From: Chlorobaculum sp.
GTDB lineage: Bacteria > Bacteroidota > Chlorobiia > Chlorobiales > Chlorobiaceae
NCBI GenBank assembly: GCA_013334655.1
Contig: JAAXXD010000001.1
Span: 23,705-78,848, forward strand
DNA: 55,144 nucleotides
Direction of reading: 5' to 3'
The translations under genes and the position numbers were made by a program. Below the pieces are notes generated by a model. The model was not told the origin of the DNA. It saw nothing but the letters and a program-made list of their open reading frames with translations, and did no database searches. Shown here in pieces: positions 54,296 through 55,144 of the stretch (within the stretch, counting starts at the first letter, position 1; the number at the start of each line of letters is the position of its first letter).

Positions 54296-54392
54296 TCATC
54301 GCGAGTCCCGACAAGTCGGGATGTGGCGATCCATGAGTATTTTTCGTGAAGATGAATTGCCACATCGCTGCGCTCTTCGCAATAACAAGATG
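54296..54392. repeat. REP-like imperfect palindrome
   Basis: The half TCATCGCGAG...ATGTGGCGATCCAT (54298-54333) is mirrored by ATGAATTGCCACATCGC...TTCGCAATAAC (54351-54388), so the two arms fold on each other around TATTTTTCG. The left half also contains a small hairpin, TCCCGAC-AA-GTCGGGA. The form is that of widespread REP/BIME elements with a CATTGCGAG-like edge. Confidence 0.7.
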
Positions 54393-54532
54393 AAATATTC
54401 AAAATCCGACAGCCTGCGAGCGCATTCTCCGACCTTGTATTTTGCAAGGCTGCCGCTCATCGACCTTGCAGAATCCAACGGAACGGCGTTGCTGGCTGAC
54501 CGGTAACTGGCGATTTTCCTGAATGTTATGAT

Positions 54533-54548
54533 TGGCACGCTATCTGCC
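54533..54548 (+). promoter_or_regulatory. Candidate sigma-54 promoter (-24/-12)
   Basis: TGGCACG-CTAT-CTGCC matches the consensus TGGCACG-N4-TTGCW in all but the first and last of the -12 bases. The expected transcript start (about 54559) lies 38 bases before the ATG. The same place upstream of paralogue A reads TGACACG-CTTT-ATGTG, which lacks the GC of the -12 box. Confidence 0.5.
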
Positions 54549-54595
54549 TGATGAAACCTGTGAGTGTTCGATCAACAAATTGTACAGGAGCAGAG

Positions 54596-54823
54596 ATGTC
54601 ACAGAACAGAGTTGTGGTCTGGTGGGATGCTGAGGCGGGTGCCGAGCAATGGAGAGTCGAGCTTCAGCAGCAAAACAGCGAGGGGTTGTACGAAGCCGCG
54701 CAGGTGAGCGACGACGCGGGTTTTCCGGTAAAGGTTACACAGTTCGGCCCGCTCGACGAAGACCTCCTGATCCAGTCAATCAAATCACACTTCCCCGAGG
54801 CGCGGATAAGCTTGAGGTTTTGA
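54596..54823 (+). CDS. Paralogue B of a small 75-residue protein
   Basis: A 75-residue acidic soluble protein: MSQNRVVVWWDAEAG, then ELQQQNSEGLYEAAQ, FGPLDEDLLIQSI and PEARISLRF. It has a good ribosome site (AGGAG six bases before ATG). It is highly similar to the first 75 codons at 50277 and shares parts of the 130 bp upstream (TGCAGAATCCAA, CGGTAACT, CACGCT). No family is known; the conserved WWDAEA and DEDLLIQSI may form a small alpha/beta fold. Confidence 0.8.
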   Translation: MSQNRVVVWWDAEAGAEQWRVELQQQNSEGLYEAAQVSDDAGFPVKVTQFGPLDEDLLIQSIKSHFPEARISLRF

Positions 54824-54858
54824 ATGCATCAGCCGCATACACATTATGGCTTTATAAA

Positions 54859-54988
54859 GGGCACCTCTAAAAAGTGTTATGAGAGACCCGAGGGTAAGGC
54901 AGATGGAGTACAAAAATGGCGCTGCGTGCGTATTGTGCAAGTGATTTGAATGCTATCCAATGAAGCAGCCGACTTTTTAGAGGTGCCC
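54859..54988. mobile_element. MITE, 130 bp, with perfect 17-bp inverted repeats and TAAA target duplication
   Basis: GGGCACCTCTAAAAAGT (54859-54875) and ACTTTTTAGAGGTGCCC (54972-54988) are exact complements, and TAAA flanks both sides (54855-54858, 54989-54992). The interior is too short for a transposase, so it is a non-autonomous derivative of an insertion sequence with GGGCACCTC-type ends. Confidence 0.9.
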
Positions 54989-54992
54989 TAAA

Positions 54993-55144
54993 TATGAGGA
55001 TATTGCGAATATCAATATGTTAGGGTCTGCTGAATTAATATTAACTGATTATATAGCAATGATATAGGCAGTATATTGTGTATTTTTTGTGCAAGGAAAT
55101 CTCCGTAACAGCCTCAAAATCCTTGCACTTCGAAAACGCCGATT
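54993..55144. other. Right-edge sequence
   Basis: AT-rich DNA to the window's end with nothing I can name; a gene may start beyond it. Confidence 0.4.

Larger units (their letters stand above)
53863..54595. other. Intergenic region with REP-like palindrome
   Basis: About 730 bp without a supported gene. Contains the 54296-54392 palindrome and the upstream region of the second small-protein gene. Confidence 0.6.

Overview
The window looks like a chromosomal segment of a green sulfur bacterium, probably Chlorobaculum or a close relative. This is inferred from the protein families, a GC content that looks to be in the mid-50s to 60 % in the core genes, and the polysulfide-reductase remnant; no rRNA marker is present to prove it. 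Core genes are intact and tightly packed, and are separated by AT-rich accessory patches that carry mobile DNA, decayed genes and orphan proteins.

Layout. 1-1204: start of a giant Ig-repeat (RTX-like) exported protein that runs off the left edge. 1382-3820: DUF4266 lipoprotein, DUF3570 beta-barrel and ApbE, a likely flavinylation cluster. 4225-5570: a dead IS3-family element. 5597-7517: fur-like / SMR exporter / proB operon. 7782-17443: housekeeping block def-fmt, lepA, lepB, trpE, degP/Q-like protease, greA, tpiA. 17974-19576: an orphan integron gene cassette (DUF4238 gene plus a well-formed attC site) followed by a dead REP-associated transposase. 19601-25255: OsmC protein, a tight cluster built around a tetraether-synthase-like radical SAM enzyme (with methyltransferase, DUF4395, Lgt-like and small membrane proteins), a flavin reductase and a methyltransferase. 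25313-26603: papain-like protease and chagasin-type inhibitor pair. 27057-28355: fused c-type cytochrome/porin resembling Cyc2. 29457-31972: a polysulfide reductase locus in decay (psrA with nonsense, Tat and frameshift lesions; psrB truncated). 32428-34382: glnK-type PII and amtB. 34877-40298: sigma-54 response regulator, APC permease and KinB-like sensor kinase. 40500-44267: DUF2127 protein, ECF sigma factor with a membrane partner, a Lys/Ala-rich small exported protein, a YbhN-like flippase-like protein. 44268-47487: an AT-rich insertion carrying a large repeat protein and a MITE, bounded on the far side by a diverged second copy of the YbhN gene's 3' end. 47586-53862: proS, DUF4412 protein, DUF389 protein, NhaD-like antiporter. 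50277 and 54596: two paralogous 75-residue proteins with similar upstream regions. 54296-54988: a REP-like palindrome and a second MITE.

The strongest unusual items are the integron cassette with attC at 18968-19063, the Tes-like radical SAM membrane-lipid cluster, the pair of ApbE-type FMN-acceptor motifs inside the DUF3570 barrel next to apbE, and two non-autonomous transposons with perfect target duplications. No tRNA, rRNA or CRISPR array was recognised.
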